Shown: positions 8,585 to 19,091, numbered from the stretch's first letter. The stretch: DNA of 64,000 bases from Pedobacter sp. MC2016-24 (GCF_015223055.1 NZ_JADFBX010000007.1:186001-250000), one strand, 5' to 3'. Translations and numbers: made by a program. The notes: generated by a model not told the origin, from the letters alone.

Positions 8585-11500
8585 CTACAATTCAAGCCAT
8601 TTATCCAATGTCTTAACCAAGGTATCTTCGGCAATGGGTTTGACAATGAAATCGTCCATACCGGCAGCAAGGCATTTATCTTTTTCAGCAGTAACATTTG
8701 CTGCAGTCAGTGCAATGATCGGTATATGACCTTTCGTGCCTTCGATCTTCCTGATTTTTGCCGTAGCCTCCAGGCCATTCATATCGGGCATTTGCACATC
8801 CATTAAAATTAAACTTGGCATAGCTTCCAGGCAAAGCGTAACTGCTTCCAAACCATTTTTTGCCTGGATCAGTTTTGCATTTGGTGCAATTCTTCCTAAA
8901 ATGGTTACAACCAGCAGCATATTGATGGCATTATCCTCAGCAATCAGAATCGTGAAATCATTTTTATTGGTCAAGGTAGTTTCTACTATTGTTTGTTGAA
9001 CATCCTGATCCGTTTTTTGATAAAGCCTGGACAGTGCCGTATAGATATCCTGCATTTTGACCGGCTTTAATAATTTACGGCTTACTTGGAGCAACTCACT
9101 GCTCCTGGCCACCGTTTCCGTGTCAGAAGAACTTGAAAGCAGGATAATCGGTTGTTCTTCTTTAGTAGGATAGAACATCTCCCTGATTTTAGCTATGGTT
9201 TCCAATCCGTCCATATAGGGCATGTGGTAATCCATCAGGATCACATCGAAACGCATGCCTGCAGCCAGGAGCTGTAAGGCTTCAAAACCGTTCCTCGCTG
9301 GCGTTGTCCGGATATTTTTCAGTAATAACATCTGGTTAATGATCTCCCGGTTGTTGTCATTGTCATCTACAATCAGGACTTCTTTAATGTGATCCAGGTT
9401 TTCCCAATTTATAGGCTCCCCCTGGGCCGACTTCAACTGGATGTCGAAAAAGAATGTACTGCCTGCATCCGGTGTGCTTATTAACATTAAGCGGCTGTTC
9501 ATCATGCCCAGCAGTTTATTTGAAATTGTGAGGCCTAACCCGGTTCCGCCATATTTCTTTGTGGTCGATCCATCTTCCTGTGAAAAGGCTTCAAAAATCT
9601 TATCTTGTTTTTCCAGTTTAATTCCGATACCCGTGTCCCGCACCGTGAAACGAAGCAGTGACTGCCCATCGCTGCCCGACAGTTCTTCAATCTTGAGTTC
9701 TATTTCCCCTTTTTCCGTAAACTTAACTGCGTTGCTCAGCAGGTTGACTAAAATTTGCTTTAGTCTGACTGAGTCGGTCCAGATAAACCTGGGTAGGTTG
9801 GCTTTCAAATTTAGCAGCATCTCAATGCCTTTATCCTGGATCTGGTAACTGATCAGGTCGGTAGCCTGTGCACTCATCTCAAAAAGGTCAACCTGCTCAA
9901 TATCGAGCTCAAGCTTACCGGCTTCTATCTTTGAAAAATCCAGGATGTCATTGATGATACCAAGCAGTGCATTTGCAGACTGGTTTACTATGGTCAGGTA
10001 CTGTTGCTGGGTATCCGTTAGCTTGGTCTTAAGCACCAGGTCGGTAAAACCGATTACGCCATTTAAGGGCGTCCGGATTTCATGGCTCATATTGGCCAGG
10101 AACTCAGATTTTGCCATACTGGCCTCTTCAGCCTGTATTTTAGCGGTTTTAAGTTGCTCACGCTGTTCAACTTTCTGGGTAACATCCTGCGTAAAAATCA
10201 TGATGCCGCCAATGCTGCCGTCAAACTGGTACCAGGGCCGCATTTCCCATTCCGTATAACGCTGATGCTGATCACCCGAACGAAGGAAGGTATCTTCTTC
10301 ATTGCGTTCTACTGCACCCTGCAAAATACGCTGATGTCTTTGCGTAGCTTCGGGTGGTAGGAAGTCAAACAAGTCATAATACGAAACACCAATCACCTTC
10401 CGGTTCTGCAGGTTATAATCCTGGATCCAGGAATCACTGACAGCAACGTAGACCATATTGTTGTCTAACATCGCTACTGCGGCAGGTACATGCTGCACAA
10501 AAGCAGAAAGTACTGCCCTGGATTTATTGGCCTCTATCTGGGCTTTCTTTTTTTCATTGATGTCTTGAAAGGTACCGAACAACCTCCGGCAAAGCCCGTC
10601 TTTCATCTCAGCTCTGCCAATTGCCCTTACCCAAATGTCTTCACCCTTTGCATTGACAATTTGAAGTTCCAGATCCCAGGACTGGCCAGTCGTTATCGCT
10701 AAGTCTACCGCCCTGGCTATTTCCTCCCTGCTTTCTCCTGCTTTGTAAAAATTGATCCCTGTTTGTAAGTCGGGCTCAAAGTCTTCCGGCATCCCATGAA
10801 TTTCCCTGGTCACAGCCGTCCAATATAATTTTTCACTTTCCAGATCGGCCTGCCAGCTGCCAATCCTTGCTACATTGTTGGTGTCTTCTAATATCTTCTT
10901 GGTGAGGCGCAAGTTTTTCTCCAGTTCGTACCGTTCCGTAATGTCAATGGCATTGCCGATGATATACGGCTGGCCAGTGACTCCACGTTGCATGACGTTA
11001 TTGAACATCCAGATTTTTAAAGAGCCGTTTTTGTGTTGAAAAGTTACTTCACCTTTGGCAGAACCTGTATGCCTGATGTGTTCCAGGTAAGATCTTAAAC
11101 CATCATGGTATTGCTGTGGCATAAAATCAAATAAGGTTTTGTTGATGATCTCATTTGTGGTGTAGCCCAGCATGGCTGCCCCGGCAAAATTAACCGATAA
11201 GAATTTTCCGTCCAGATCATGCGTAGTCATTAAGCCCTGCGAGTTCTCAAAAAAGGAGCTTAGTTTGGCTTCGCTATCGGCCAGGAGAGCTTCCCTGGCC
11301 AGGTCTTCGGTCAAATCCCTGCCTACGGCAAACATGTTATTTGTACCCTTTTCCGGAGAAGCCGCCCATTGTATACTGCGGTAATTATCCCCTGCCGCGC
11401 GGATGCGCATCACAAAACTTTGAACCGTTTCTCCTGCGCGTACCTGCGTAATCTTTAATGCCGTGCTTTCTAAATCTTCCGGATGGATGTATTGATAGAG

Positions 11501-12142
11501 TGAACTGCCAATGAGTTGTGCCATACTTTGCCCCAACAGCTGTTGCAAGGCAGGGTTTACCTTAATGATATACCCATCTATACCGGCGATGCAGATCAGG
11601 TCCGGTGAAAGTTTAAACAGACTTTCAAAATTTTTCAGTTCTTCTTTCTGACGTCGCTCTATAATCAGATCGGTCACGTCCTGTGAGAGTAGGGTAAGGG
11701 CTCTTTTTTGCGCTTCCGTCAGGCTTCTTGGTTCCTGGTCTATGACACAGATCGTACCCAGATTATAGCCTGAAGGATCCGTAAGCGGAACACCTGCATA
11801 AAAGCGGATGCCGGGACTTCCGGTAACCAGCTCGTTATCTTTAAAGCGTTCATCGTTTAACGCATTTTCTACTTCGAAGATCGTGTCATGCATAATGGTA
11901 TACTGACAAAAGGCAATTTCCCTTGGTGTTTCGCTAATGTCAATTCCTTTTTTAGACTTAAACCACTGGCGGTTTTCATCAATGAGGGAAATGAGGGAAA
12001 TCGGCGTATTGCAGATGATAGAAGCGAGCTCAGTAATTCGATCAAATTCTTTCTCACTTATGGAATTGAGAATTTCATAACCCTTTAGCGCCTTTAGACG
12101 CTCTTGTTCGTTATCAGGTATAGGTAAGCTATTATCTCGCAC
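8585..12142 (-). CDS. Hybrid sensor histidine kinase with GAF, four PAS and two receiver domains
   Basis: A 1185-residue cytoplasmic protein with no membrane segments or signal peptide. In order it has GAF (about 25-165, with AGVPLTDPSGYNLGTICVID), PAS domains at about 170-280, 287-405, 415-530 and 540-660, HisKA with phospho-acceptor His687 (MSHEIRTPLNG), and HATPase_c with N804, DTGIGI and GTGLGL. Two receiver domains follow with phospho-acceptors Asp971 (MDYHMPYMDGLE) and Asp1115 (MDVQMPDMNGLE). It should autophosphorylate on a soluble cue and relay to its own receivers. No DNA-binding output domain or Hpt is encoded beside it, so its partner is elsewhere. It stands alone, 152 nt from the end of the phosphatase operon on the same strand. 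Confidence 0.95.
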   Translation of the reverse strand: MRDNSLPIPDNEQERLKALKGYEILNSISEKEFDRITELASIICNTPISLISLIDENRQWFKSKKGIDISETPREIAFCQYTIMHDTIFEVENALNDERFKDNELVTGSPGIRFYAGVPLTDPSGYNLGTICVIDQEPRSLTEAQKRALTLLSQDVTDLIIERRQKEELKNFESLFKLSPDLICIAGIDGYIIKVNPALQQLLGQSMAQLIGSSLYQYIHPEDLESTALKITQVRAGETVQSFVMRIRAAGDNYRSIQWAASPEKGTNNMFAVGRDLTEDLAREALLADSEAKLSSFFENSQGLMTTHDLDGKFLSVNFAGAAMLGYTTNEIINKTLFDFMPQQYHDGLRSYLEHIRHTGSAKGEVTFQHKNGSLKIWMFNNVMQRGVTGQPYIIGNAIDITERYELEKNLRLTKKILEDTNNVARIGSWQADLESEKLYWTAVTREIHGMPEDFEPDLQTGINFYKAGESREEIARAVDLAITTGQSWDLELQIVNAKGEDIWVRAIGRAEMKDGLCRRLFGTFQDINEKKKAQIEANKSRAVLSAFVQHVPAAVAMLDNNMVYVAVSDSWIQDYNLQNRKVIGVSYYDLFDFLPPEATQRHQRILQGAVERNEEDTFLRSGDQHQRYTEWEMRPWYQFDGSIGGIMIFTQDVTQKVEQREQLKTAKIQAEEASMAKSEFLANMSHEIRTPLNGVIGFTDLVLKTKLTDTQQQYLTIVNQSANALLGIINDILDFSKIEAGKLELDIEQVDLFEMSAQATDLISYQIQDKGIEMLLNLKANLPRFIWTDSVRLKQILVNLLSNAVKFTEKGEIELKIEELSGSDGQSLLRFTVRDTGIGIKLEKQDKIFEAFSQEDGSTTKKYGGTGLGLTISNKLLGMMNSRLMLISTPDAGSTFFFDIQLKSAQGEPINWENLDHIKEVLIVDDNDNNREIINQMLLLKNIRTTPARNGFEALQLLAAGMRFDVILMDYHMPYMDGLETIAKIREMFYPTKEEQPIILLSSSSDTETVARSSELLQVSRKLLKPVKMQDIYTALSRLYQKTDQDVQQTIVETTLTNKNDFTILIAEDNAINMLLVVTILGRIAPNAKLIQAKNGLEAVTLCLEAMPSLILMDVQMPDMNGLEATAKIRKIEGTKGHIPIIALTAANVTAEKDKCLAAGMDDFIVKPIAEDTLVKTLDKWLEL

Positions 12143-12190
12143 AGTTCTAATTTATAATAGAAATATACGATTTATTGTGCTAAATGCAAT

Positions 12191-12233
12191 AACAACGCTA
12201 CCAAATACCCATTCAGCAGCGTTGTTGTTTTTT
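12191..12233. terminator. GC-containing stem-loop downstream of the phosphatase operon
   Basis: AACAACGCT (12191-12199) pairs perfectly with AGCGTTGTT (12218-12226) around an 18-nt loop. Read on the + strand it is followed by GTTTTTT. Read on the - strand, the direction of the flanking genes, it is followed by the weaker tract ATTGCATTTA. It lies about 70 nt after the end of the phosphodiesterase-phosphatase gene and 48 nt before the start of the hybrid kinase, where an operon terminator is expected. Confidence 0.5.
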
Positions 12234-12294
12234 CGATTTTTAGAAGTCTATATATCTTGATTTTTTGATGTATTTATTTTTATAGCTGTCTCGA

Positions 12295-14163
12295 TTACTT
12301 TTTTTTATTCAATTCCAGCACTTTTAAAATCTTGTGGAAAATCTCCTTATTCTGATAAATTCCTTTAAACTCATCGGCCTGTGGTCCATAAGCAAAAACA
12401 GGAACCATAATGTTCGTATGGTCATTCGTACTGAATTCACCGCTGATGCTTCCATTTTCTACGGAAGCATCCAGTAATGTCAATCCCCCGGTTTCATGAT
12501 CTGCGGTAATGATCACCAGTGTTTCTGCATCCTGGTCTGCAAAGCGTAATGCGGCCTCAATGGTTTGATCAAAATCAAGCATTTCTGTAACCACATAGGG
12601 CAGGTCATTTGCATGTCCACCATAATCGATCTGGGCGCCTTCGGTCATGATGAAAAATCCTTTTTTATTGGTAGATAACATTTTTATTGTATGCTCCAGC
12701 GACTGCCTGAGCATCGCTCCGCGGCCATCTTTTACAGGCCGGGTGCCCTTGTCGGCCAGTAACACCAACTGCTTACCACTGCGCTCTTTGCTAAAATCTG
12801 CCAGGCCCTTACTCAGCTTAAATCCTTTCGAAGTAAGTTTTTCCATCAGGCTGGTATCTTTATTTTTCATAAAGGCATTCTGGTTCGAACCTACCAGGAT
12901 GTCCACTTTGCTGTCTACCAGGTCATGCGCAATTTCCTGGTTCATTCCACGGTCTAACTGGTGCGCATAAAAAACAGCAGGGGTTGCATCGGTAATGTCG
13001 CCTGCGCTGATGATCCCGCTTTTGATGCCATACTGCGCAAGGGTGTCCACCAGATTGGTTCTTTTCCGGTCATCGGTGCCCATCCCGATATACCTGTTAT
13101 TGGTTTTTTCGCCAATGGCAAAGGCGGATCCGCCAGCTGCAGAATCTGTATTTCCAGAATTGGCCGCACCGGTTTGAGAGAAGCCAATGTTACGGATGCG
13201 GGCAATGTTCAGGTCGCCATGATTGGCAATCAAACCTGCGTGGATCTGAGCCAGGCCCATGCCATCACCGATCAGAAAAATGATGTTTTTTACGCTTTTA
13301 TTTACGCCATCCGATTTGTAATCCGGGGTATAAACCTGATGCGGCCTGGGGTTCGTATACATCAACTTGTCTTTGTGCAAATAAAACTCGTGAAGCCGTT
13401 CCGGATGATCGGTGTTGATCCAGTCGGCACCTAGTTTTTCCAATACAATCCAGGTATTTGGGCTATCCTGTGTGGCCCAGAATCTAAAAGGTTTATGTTT
13501 CTGGTGTGCGCTTTCAATCAGTTTTCTCAGTTTGGCCTCATCTGTTTTTGTGGGTACACCTTTGCCGTTCCAGGAAGTATAGGCTTTCAACTCATCGCTG
13601 ATCATGGCAATCCGTTTCAACTGGTCTTCCGAATAAGCAATGTTTGGCCGACCGTCGAAAGAAAGGTAATCCGGGTAATTTTTAAAATCGGCCGGGCTGG
13701 GTACATCGCCACTCAACACAATTTTTATGGCCTTTGGATTCTTGCTGCTGTTGAAAATATCCTGGTAAGCCTGCAATTCTTTAATGAGCTGCGGCAATAC
13801 CTGCTGATGGTCTTTTTTGATGTCAACAACGAGTTGCAAACCCAAACTGGTATCCTGATAAGCGCTGTTCCCGTTTTTCATGTAAAACCTGGCCAGCGGA
13901 TCCAGGTATAATTTTTTCAACGTAGCCTCCGGACTAATCTCTGTGGTGTCGTGGGCCACATACAATTGTCCGTTTTTTAAAAATACATCAGCCTCAATAG
14001 AACCCATGCCGGCATAATAAGCCGTCAGTAGGGGTATGTTCTGGTGGTAGTCGTTGTGACTGTGTCCACGGTTATAACCTAGCCGTGTCTGGGCAATAGC
14101 GCCAGTGCTAAAAAATAACCCGGCGGCAAGTACCGCCGGGCATATGAAGTGTTTAATTACCAT
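12295..14163 (-). CDS. Secreted fusion: AIM6/GDPD-like phosphodiesterase + alkaline phosphatase
   Basis: A 622-residue exported protein (signal peptide MVIKHFICPAVLAAGLFFSTGAIAQ cut to obey length: about residues 1-25). Residues about 30-265 form a PLC-like phosphodiesterase TIM barrel resembling the AIM6/GDPD group, with GHSHNDYH (His34, His36), IEADVF (Glu57, Asp59) and VAHD (His71). Residues about 290-620 are an alkaline phosphatase: NIIFLIGDGMG (Asp300), nucleophile Ser341 in NTDSAAGG, GDITDATPA, MTEGAQIDYGGH (Glu508, Asp513, His517), ITADHETGG (Asp555, His556) and DHTN (His582). All expected metal ligands appear present. The natural reading is one enzyme that opens a phosphodiester and then removes the phosphate. 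The ATG overlaps the upstream susD stop by 7 nt, implying translational coupling, and it is the last gene of the sigma/FecR/SusCD operon. Confidence 0.92.
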   Translation of the reverse strand: MVIKHFICPAVLAAGLFFSTGAIAQTRLGYNRGHSHNDYHQNIPLLTAYYAGMGSIEADVFLKNGQLYVAHDTTEISPEATLKKLYLDPLARFYMKNGNSAYQDTSLGLQLVVDIKKDHQQVLPQLIKELQAYQDIFNSSKNPKAIKIVLSGDVPSPADFKNYPDYLSFDGRPNIAYSEDQLKRIAMISDELKAYTSWNGKGVPTKTDEAKLRKLIESAHQKHKPFRFWATQDSPNTWIVLEKLGADWINTDHPERLHEFYLHKDKLMYTNPRPHQVYTPDYKSDGVNKSVKNIIFLIGDGMGLAQIHAGLIANHGDLNIARIRNIGFSQTGAANSGNTDSAAGGSAFAIGEKTNNRYIGMGTDDRKRTNLVDTLAQYGIKSGIISAGDITDATPAVFYAHQLDRGMNQEIAHDLVDSKVDILVGSNQNAFMKNKDTSLMEKLTSKGFKLSKGLADFSKERSGKQLVLLADKGTRPVKDGRGAMLRQSLEHTIKMLSTNKKGFFIMTEGAQIDYGGHANDLPYVVTEMLDFDQTIEAALRFADQDAETLVIITADHETGGLTLLDASVENGSISGEFSTNDHTNIMVPVFAYGPQADEFKGIYQNKEIFHKILKVLELNKKK

Positions 14164-15680
14164 CCTGCATTTTGTTTAATCACACCACCGCTGTTGTCTA
14201 TTTCCTGCTGTGGCACTGCCCATACATCATTTACCTGTGGATTGAATGTTCTGGCCGGCCAGATCACATTACCTTGAGAATCATGTAAAGGTTTGGCGTA
14301 AGTTGCCTGGGCATCTCCCCATCTAACCAGGTCGCGGTGGCGGTCTGCCCATTCTCCGGCAAGCTCATTTCTGCGTTCACGCTTAAGATCCCTCAGGTCC
14401 ATCCCGGTTTTAGGCAACAGACCTGCACGTACACGGATTTTGTTCAGTTCCTGATCTCCCGCACCAGCGCCAGTCAATTGGATCGCCGCTTCAGCTTTAA
14501 TCAGCAACACTTCAGCATAACGCATCAATGGAACATTCAGGTCGGTGGTTCCATTATCCCCGTTCGGGTTTACATGCAGCGGAATCGGGTTGGCATAAGA
14601 AAATGGTTCCATATATTTTTTAAACTGGTAGTCAGATGTTGCACCACCGTCTTTGGTAAAACTGCGCAGCTGACCAAAGTACATAAACTGGTCGTCCGTT
14701 TTTAAAATGGTTGCTTCTCTGCGCTGATCGCGCGGCTCATAAGAATCATACAGTTCTTTTGTCGGCAGATAATAACCCCAGCCATTGTATAATGTCCAGC
14801 CTTTATTGGTTAGCATCACACCTGGTAATTTGCTTCCCCAGCCAGTTCCACCGCCATTTGGCGTACAAACTACCGACCAGATGTATTCTTTAGACCAGTT
14901 ATTGGCTGCTTTAAACACATCGGCAAAACCTGTGTTAACCAAGTCATGTTTGCCAGAGTTGATTACCATGTCGGCATATTTAGCTGCATTGGTATAATCC
15001 TTTTTAAACAGATATACTTTTGACAGATAAGACCAGGCTGCGGTTTTATGTGCTTTGCCATAATCAGCAGCATTCATATCGGTAAAATAAGGCAGGTTGT
15101 CAGCAGCTTTCAACAAGAGCTGTATAATGTAATCGTAATTTTCGTTCACATTGGCTGCACGCGGGGTGGCTGCTGCGGGGTCGGTTTCCGGACTCACGAT
15201 CGGTACGCCGGCTTTTTCATTTCCGTAATTTGATGCCAGTTGAAAGTAAACCAGGCCGGCATTAAAATACGCGTCACCAATGATTTGCTTTTTCAGGTTT
15301 TCATCCATTTGAATTGCCGGAACATTTTTGATGATGTCATTGGCACGTTTGATGGTGGCATAGCGCATAGACCATTGCGATTCCGTATAACCGCCACCAA
15401 TATAAGTCCGGTTAAAGTTTTTGATGTTATCTGCCTCAGGTTTGTTCCTGCCGGTTACCATATCGTCACTGGCATTGATGAACCAGAACATGCCACGGCC
15501 GTAATAATTTTCATCATTATATTTTTCGTACATCCCGGCTTCTGCCTTCAGTGCGTCTTCCTTCGTTTTCCAGAAATTACCCGCCGATGGGGCACCCTCA
15601 GGTTTAATGTCCAATTGTTTGGCACAAGAACTCATCAGTGCAAGGGCACCAATGGTCATATATTTTATACTTTGTTTCAT
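14157..15680 (-). CDS. SusD/RagB-family surface lipoprotein of the phosphatase locus
   Basis: A 507-residue lipoprotein with lipobox MSSCAK (Cys19). SusD features are LDIKPEGAPSAGNFWKTKEDAL at the N-terminus, the TPR-like helices, VPLMRYAEVLLIKAEA in the C-terminal half, LNKIRVRAGL, and the family block LKRERRNELAGEWADRHRDLVRWGD. It is 18 nt behind its susC partner and overlaps the phosphatase gene by 7 nt. It probably forms the lid of the SusC barrel and binds the substrate on which the fused phosphodiesterase-phosphatase acts, possibly a phosphorylated glycan or glycerophosphodiester (inference from context). Confidence 0.95.
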   Translation of the reverse strand: MKQSIKYMTIGALALMSSCAKQLDIKPEGAPSAGNFWKTKEDALKAEAGMYEKYNDENYYGRGMFWFINASDDMVTGRNKPEADNIKNFNRTYIGGGYTESQWSMRYATIKRANDIIKNVPAIQMDENLKKQIIGDAYFNAGLVYFQLASNYGNEKAGVPIVSPETDPAAATPRAANVNENYDYIIQLLLKAADNLPYFTDMNAADYGKAHKTAAWSYLSKVYLFKKDYTNAAKYADMVINSGKHDLVNTGFADVFKAANNWSKEYIWSVVCTPNGGGTGWGSKLPGVMLTNKGWTLYNGWGYYLPTKELYDSYEPRDQRREATILKTDDQFMYFGQLRSFTKDGGATSDYQFKKYMEPFSYANPIPLHVNPNGDNGTTDLNVPLMRYAEVLLIKAEAAIQLTGAGAGDQELNKIRVRAGLLPKTGMDLRDLKRERRNELAGEWADRHRDLVRWGDAQATYAKPLHDSQGNVIWPARTFNPQVNDVWAVPQQEIDNSGGVIKQNAGW

Positions 15681-15698
15681 TGCTCTTCTTTTTAAAAA

Positions 15699-18600
15699 TT
15701 ATAAGTTTACACTCAGTCCCAACAGAAAACTCCTCGATTGCGGATAACGGCCTACATCCAATCCATTGTTGTCCATGCCTATCTCAGGATCGAAACCAGA
15801 ATATTTGGTGATGGTGAACAAGTTGTTTGAGGTGGCATAGCATCTTACCGCACCTGTTTTCATTTTGCTGGTCACCGATTTGGGTAGGGTATAGCCCAGG
15901 GTCAGATTCCGCAAACGCAGGTAGGAGCCGCTTTCTACATAAAAATCAGAAGCATTAAAGTTTCCATTGGCATCAGAAGTAGAAAGGATAGGTACTTTTC
16001 CATTTGGATTTTCCGGCGACCAGGCATCCAGGATCCCTGATAATTTATTGTAAGAAGGACCGCTTGCGCTATATGTAGTACGTTTTACCGCGTTAAACAA
16101 TTTATTGCCATGCACACCTTGTGCAAAAATGTTCAGGTCAAAGTTTTTGTAGTTGGCACTGAAGCTGAAACCATAAGAAAAGTTCGGATAAGCACTGCCC
16201 GCAAAATAACGGTCTTTGCCATCGATAGATCCGCTATCGTCCAGGTCGGCAAATTTGAAATCTCCAGGCCTTGCATTGGGTTGGATCTTAACACCTTGGG
16301 AATTTTTGTAACTGTCTACCTCGGCCTGGCTCTGGAAAATGCCCTGTGTTTTCAATACATAATAGCTATATAATGGCTGTCCCTCTGTAATGTACAAGGG
16401 GGCAACTTCATTCCTGAAATTGGTTGCAGGTTTAATGCTGTTTAGTCCTGAGGCCAGTCTAACCACATTGTTTTTCAACTTGGTCAGGGTCGCATTTACG
16501 GAATAGGTAAATTCCCGGTCTTTCTGACTGTTGTAGCCAATCCCCAACTCAATCCCTTTGTCTCTAACCAAACCGGCATTGATGGTTTGCTTGTCCAAAC
16601 CCGTTGTTCCAGATAAAGGCCTGATGAGGATCATGTCATCAATGTCTTTAATGAAGTAATCTGCGGTCAGGGTCAGGCTGTTCTTTAAAATACCTAAATC
16701 CAGACCAATATTGGTTTGTTTCGATTTTGCCCATTTCAAATCCTGGTTGGCCAGAACAGTAGATACATACCCGTTTTGAACTGCCGGAACTTGTCCGAAA
16801 TAAGCCACCGTGCTTTGCAACAACGGACTCACATCATCAGGCTTCAGGCTGGCCAGGTTGCCCAGTATACCGTAACTGCCACGAAGTTTTAATTCGCTTA
16901 ACCAGGTGCTTTGTGCCAGGAAATTTTCTTTGCTCAGCACCCATCCTGCAGAAGCAGAATAATAGAATTTATTCCGGTTGCTTGCCAATGGAATTAAAGA
17001 AGAACCATCATTACGGCCAATTATTGACAGTAGATATTTATCCGCATAGGTATAATTTGCTCTTAAGAAAAAAGAAGATAAAGCATCTGATGTTAAATAA
17101 CTGCTGGCAGGCTCAAATATGGTGGCATTGACCAGGTATCTTTTTGCAGGAGATTCATCGTCAAAGCCGTGGCCAATAACAGAAAATCCTTTAAAAGAAC
17201 GCTTCTGAAAAGAAAAACCGCCGGTTAAATCCAGGTGATGCTGGTTCATGTCCACTTTATAAGCAAGCACTTGCTCTGCCAGCAGATCGTTCATCGTGGT
17301 TTGCTTTTGCTCCAGTGAATTGATCAATACCGGTTTTCCAATTTCGGTACGTTTTGGTGTAAAGATGGTCGAATTGAAGAAACCTTTGGTTACGCTCAGG
17401 TTAGACCTGAATGTTAGTCCTTTTGCCAGGTTCACCACTGCATAAGGGTTAACCACCAACACATTTTCAGGTTTATTGACATCTAAGCGCATCAGTTCTG
17501 CAACGGGATTCACAATATCACCGTAGTCGCCCGGAAATGGACCTGGTAAACCTGCAAAAGAACCGTCGGGATTGTAAGGACTGGCATTGGCCGGGTAATA
17601 AATGGCTGAAAGCAGGGCACCAGTATAATCGCTGCTCGTGTTTGCGCCCTGGCCGTTGGTGCTGCTAAAGGAAATGTTTTCTCCAACCTTTAACCATGAA
17701 CTCAGCTGGTGATCTGAATTGATGCGGAAATTATAGCGCTTTGAATTGGTGTTTAATACAATACCTTCTGCTTTTCTGTAATTGAAACTCATGAAAATCG
17801 TCGACTTGTCAGTCCCGCCAGAAATGTCCAGGTTATAATCCTGGGTACTTCCGTTTCTGAAAACCTCATCCATCCAATTCGTGCGGGTAATCTGCCCATC
17901 GGGATATTTTGTGGCGTCAAAAGCAGGCAGAATGGTTGTATTTCCATTTTTTGCCGCGGTAGCGGCTACCATGGCACGCTCAGCTGCGTTTAAAGGCTTT
18001 AATTTCTTCCATGCATTTTGTACCCCATACTTGGCATCAAAATTAATTTGCATTTTGCCGCCTTTTCCTCTTTTGGTGGTGATGAGTATCACACCTCCTG
18101 AAGCCCTTGCTCCGTAAATTGCAGCAGATCCATCTTTCAGAATAGAAATTGATTCAATGTCATTCGGATTGATGACCGGTGCTCCCGGTACCACCACGCC
18201 ATCCGGACGTGTCACCAGCGGTCCGGTCACGATAGAGCCGTCTATTACGTACAGTGGACTTTCTCCGTTAATACCACCTGACCCACGAATGTTGATGCGC
18301 GGATTAGATGTCGGATCACCACCTTCGTTGGTCACGATAACACCAGGCGATTTTCCGGCAAGCACTTCACCCAGTGTATTTACAGAACGTGATCCCAGCT
18401 GATCGAGTGAAACTGTACTGATGGCTCCGGTTAAGGTTGCTTTTTTCTGCGTACCATAGCCCACCACAACCACCTCGCTTAAGAGTGATTTGTCTTCCAG
18501 AAGTGTTACGTTAATAACCACATCTGTTACCTTAACCAGCTTGGTTTTATAACCAATCATGGAAAATGAAAGGGTAGCCTCATCGCCAACAGCGATGCTG

Positions 18601-19091
18601 TACTTTCCATTAACATCTGTTGATGTTGCTTTTGCGGTACCCAAAACTTTAACAGAAACCCCGGGCATGGCTACACCTGCAGAATCACGTACCAATCCGC
18701 TGATGGTCCTGTCTGCTTTTTTCTGTGGGAGAGGAACGACTTTCAAGATCACATGTTCTCCTTTTTCCAGGCAGTCGAATCCGAGTTTTTTCAATACAGA
18801 TTCCACCTTTTCATTTTTGAAATATTGATCGTCAGTTATTTTCTGCTGATCAAGTGCATCCGGATTGTAAATGAAATGCAGGCCGGTGCTGCTTTCTATT
18901 ACTTTTAAGATCCTGCTGGTTTGCTGGCCCTTTTTTGCGTTGAGTGTAACCGTACTTTTTTCCAGTTTTTGTGCCATGGTAGGCGAGGCGAGGAGCGCTC
19001 CGCAAAAGGTGCAAAGTATTGAAAAAGTTAATATTGAGTATTTCATGGCTTTATAAAGAGCTGGTAACCTCTTATTTGAGGATTTTTTCAT
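15699..19091 (-). CDS. SusC/RagA-family TonB-dependent receptor with N-terminal STN signalling domain
   Basis: A 1130-residue outer-membrane receptor. After a long signal region (about 1-40, ending SPTMAQ) comes an STN/Secretin_N domain (about 45-115, with GLHFIYNPDAL and VESVLKKLGFDCL). This is followed by a CarboxypepD_reg-like domain (ISGLVRDSAGVAMPGVSV, about 130-210), the TonB box/plug (VVVGYGTQKKATLTGAI, PLYVIDGSIVTG, DGSAAIYGARASGGVILITT) and the barrel. The STN domain is the hallmark of receptors that signal across the envelope to a FecR anti-sigma, and fecR plus an ECF sigma gene lie just upstream on the same strand. It should therefore both import its ligand and switch on its own operon. 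A hairpin terminator-like structure separates it from fecR. Confidence 0.96.
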   Translation of the reverse strand: MKKSSNKRLPALYKAMKYSILTFSILCTFCGALLASPTMAQKLEKSTVTLNAKKGQQTSRILKVIESSTGLHFIYNPDALDQQKITDDQYFKNEKVESVLKKLGFDCLEKGEHVILKVVPLPQKKADRTISGLVRDSAGVAMPGVSVKVLGTAKATSTDVNGKYSIAVGDEATLSFSMIGYKTKLVKVTDVVINVTLLEDKSLLSEVVVVGYGTQKKATLTGAISTVSLDQLGSRSVNTLGEVLAGKSPGVIVTNEGGDPTSNPRINIRGSGGINGESPLYVIDGSIVTGPLVTRPDGVVVPGAPVINPNDIESISILKDGSAAIYGARASGGVILITTKRGKGGKMQINFDAKYGVQNAWKKLKPLNAAERAMVAATAAKNGNTTILPAFDATKYPDGQITRTNWMDEVFRNGSTQDYNLDISGGTDKSTIFMSFNYRKAEGIVLNTNSKRYNFRINSDHQLSSWLKVGENISFSSTNGQGANTSSDYTGALLSAIYYPANASPYNPDGSFAGLPGPFPGDYGDIVNPVAELMRLDVNKPENVLVVNPYAVVNLAKGLTFRSNLSVTKGFFNSTIFTPKRTEIGKPVLINSLEQKQTTMNDLLAEQVLAYKVDMNQHHLDLTGGFSFQKRSFKGFSVIGHGFDDESPAKRYLVNATIFEPASSYLTSDALSSFFLRANYTYADKYLLSIIGRNDGSSLIPLASNRNKFYYSASAGWVLSKENFLAQSTWLSELKLRGSYGILGNLASLKPDDVSPLLQSTVAYFGQVPAVQNGYVSTVLANQDLKWAKSKQTNIGLDLGILKNSLTLTADYFIKDIDDMILIRPLSGTTGLDKQTINAGLVRDKGIELGIGYNSQKDREFTYSVNATLTKLKNNVVRLASGLNSIKPATNFRNEVAPLYITEGQPLYSYYVLKTQGIFQSQAEVDSYKNSQGVKIQPNARPGDFKFADLDDSGSIDGKDRYFAGSAYPNFSYGFSFSANYKNFDLNIFAQGVHGNKLFNAVKRTTYSASGPSYNKLSGILDAWSPENPNGKVPILSTSDANGNFNASDFYVESGSYLRLRNLTLGYTLPKSVTSKMKTGAVRCYATSNNLFTITKYSGFDPEIGMDNNGLDVGRYPQSRSFLLGLSVNL

